From NCBI RefSeq assembly GCF_019977395.1, contig NZ_AP024660.1, positions 2,356,001 through 2,420,000 of the forward strand: DNA of 64,000 bases, in the 5' to 3' direction. Source of the stretch: Arthrobacter sp. NicSoilC5 (GTDB lineage Bacteria; Actinomycetota; Actinomycetes; Actinomycetales; Micrococcaceae). Below, in pieces: positions 63,925 to 64,000 of the stretch. The translations under genes and the position numbers were made by a program. Positions within the stretch are counted from its first letter, which is position 1, and each line of letters starts with the position of its first letter. The notes beneath the pieces are model-generated. The model was given only the letters and a program-made list of their open reading frames with translations, was not told where the DNA came from and did not search any database.

Positions 63925-64000
63925 ATGACAACAATCGGAATCATCGGTGCAGGACATATTGGCAGCCAGGTCGCACGGAAGGCCGTGGAACTGGGCTACG
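63925..64000 (+). CDS. Partial NAD(P)-binding oxidoreductase (start only)
   Basis: Only 25 residues are inside the window: MTTIGIIGAGHIGSQVARKA, then VELGY. The GAGHIG motif is the start of a Rossmann fold, as in F420-dependent NADP reductases (NpdG-like) and pyrroline reductases. The rest is beyond the edge. Confidence 0.75.
   Translation, partial: MTTIGIIGAGHIGSQVARKAVELGY

Overview
The window is high-GC DNA from an actinobacterium. The best fit is Micrococcaceae of the Arthrobacter/Pseudarthrobacter group. The reasons are frequent GTG and TTG starts, a HNH/DUF222 (13E12-type) protein, a catalase-peroxidase, a class III phospho-lyase gene like that of Arthrobacter, and repeated GCGGACGACGG-type terminator hairpins. 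This placement is inferred from gene content and not from a marker gene. I saw no rRNA, tRNA, CRISPR array, phage or complete insertion sequence. It reads as ordinary chromosome carrying many catabolic and regulatory modules. About 64 coding genes are supported, including a 44-residue basic protein in an AT-rich island and two partial genes at the window edges.

Layout. 1-3282 (minus) is an operon of an XRE-cupin regulator, an MHS-type MFS carrier and an FAD oxidoreductase, with twin operator palindromes in front. 3442-7191 holds a membrane protein pair and a lipoprotein. 7324-15496 is small genes: an ArsR/AHSA1 pair, an alcohol dehydrogenase, a LysM lipoprotein, an EAL protein, VOC and DUF427 proteins, a patatin and a GNAT enzyme. 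15584-20579 is a compact amine module: an ethanolamine-type permease and APH-fold kinase on the minus strand, then a class III phospho-lyase and a GntR/UTRA regulator on the plus strand. 20692-24951 has a SRPBCC protein, a secreted phosphatase/GDPD pair and the HNH protein.

25232-34496 is the most coherent catabolic cluster: glutaryl-CoA dehydrogenase and LysR (minus), then CoA-transferase, thioesterase, a second acyl-CoA dehydrogenase, SDR, thiolase, MaoC hydratase and MHS transporter (plus). Together these could activate a dicarboxylate such as glutarate, decarboxylate it to crotonyl-CoA, and carry it through (R)-3-hydroxybutyryl-CoA to acetyl-CoA. 34568-38325 encodes a heterodimeric ABC exporter with one degenerate ATP site. 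38551-43465 has a CynX-type MFS carrier, a PRISE-type reductase and katG.

43530-53402 is rich in signalling: a soluble GAF histidine kinase, an acyl-CoA synthetase, and a NarL-type two-component system divergent from an ABC permease/ATPase pair with four TCAACC half-sites between them. A ZIP transporter and a stand-alone HATPase protein follow. 53533-61238 holds a FMN reductase and two rhamnogalacturonan-degrading enzymes (YetA/PcRGLX-like and PL11), each preceded by the same 12-bp palindrome GAAAGCGCTTTC. A NodB deacetylase and a second SRPBCC protein lie between them. 61469-64000 has an Lrp regulator, an HisC-like aminotransferase, a YitT protein and the start of a dinucleotide-binding oxidoreductase.
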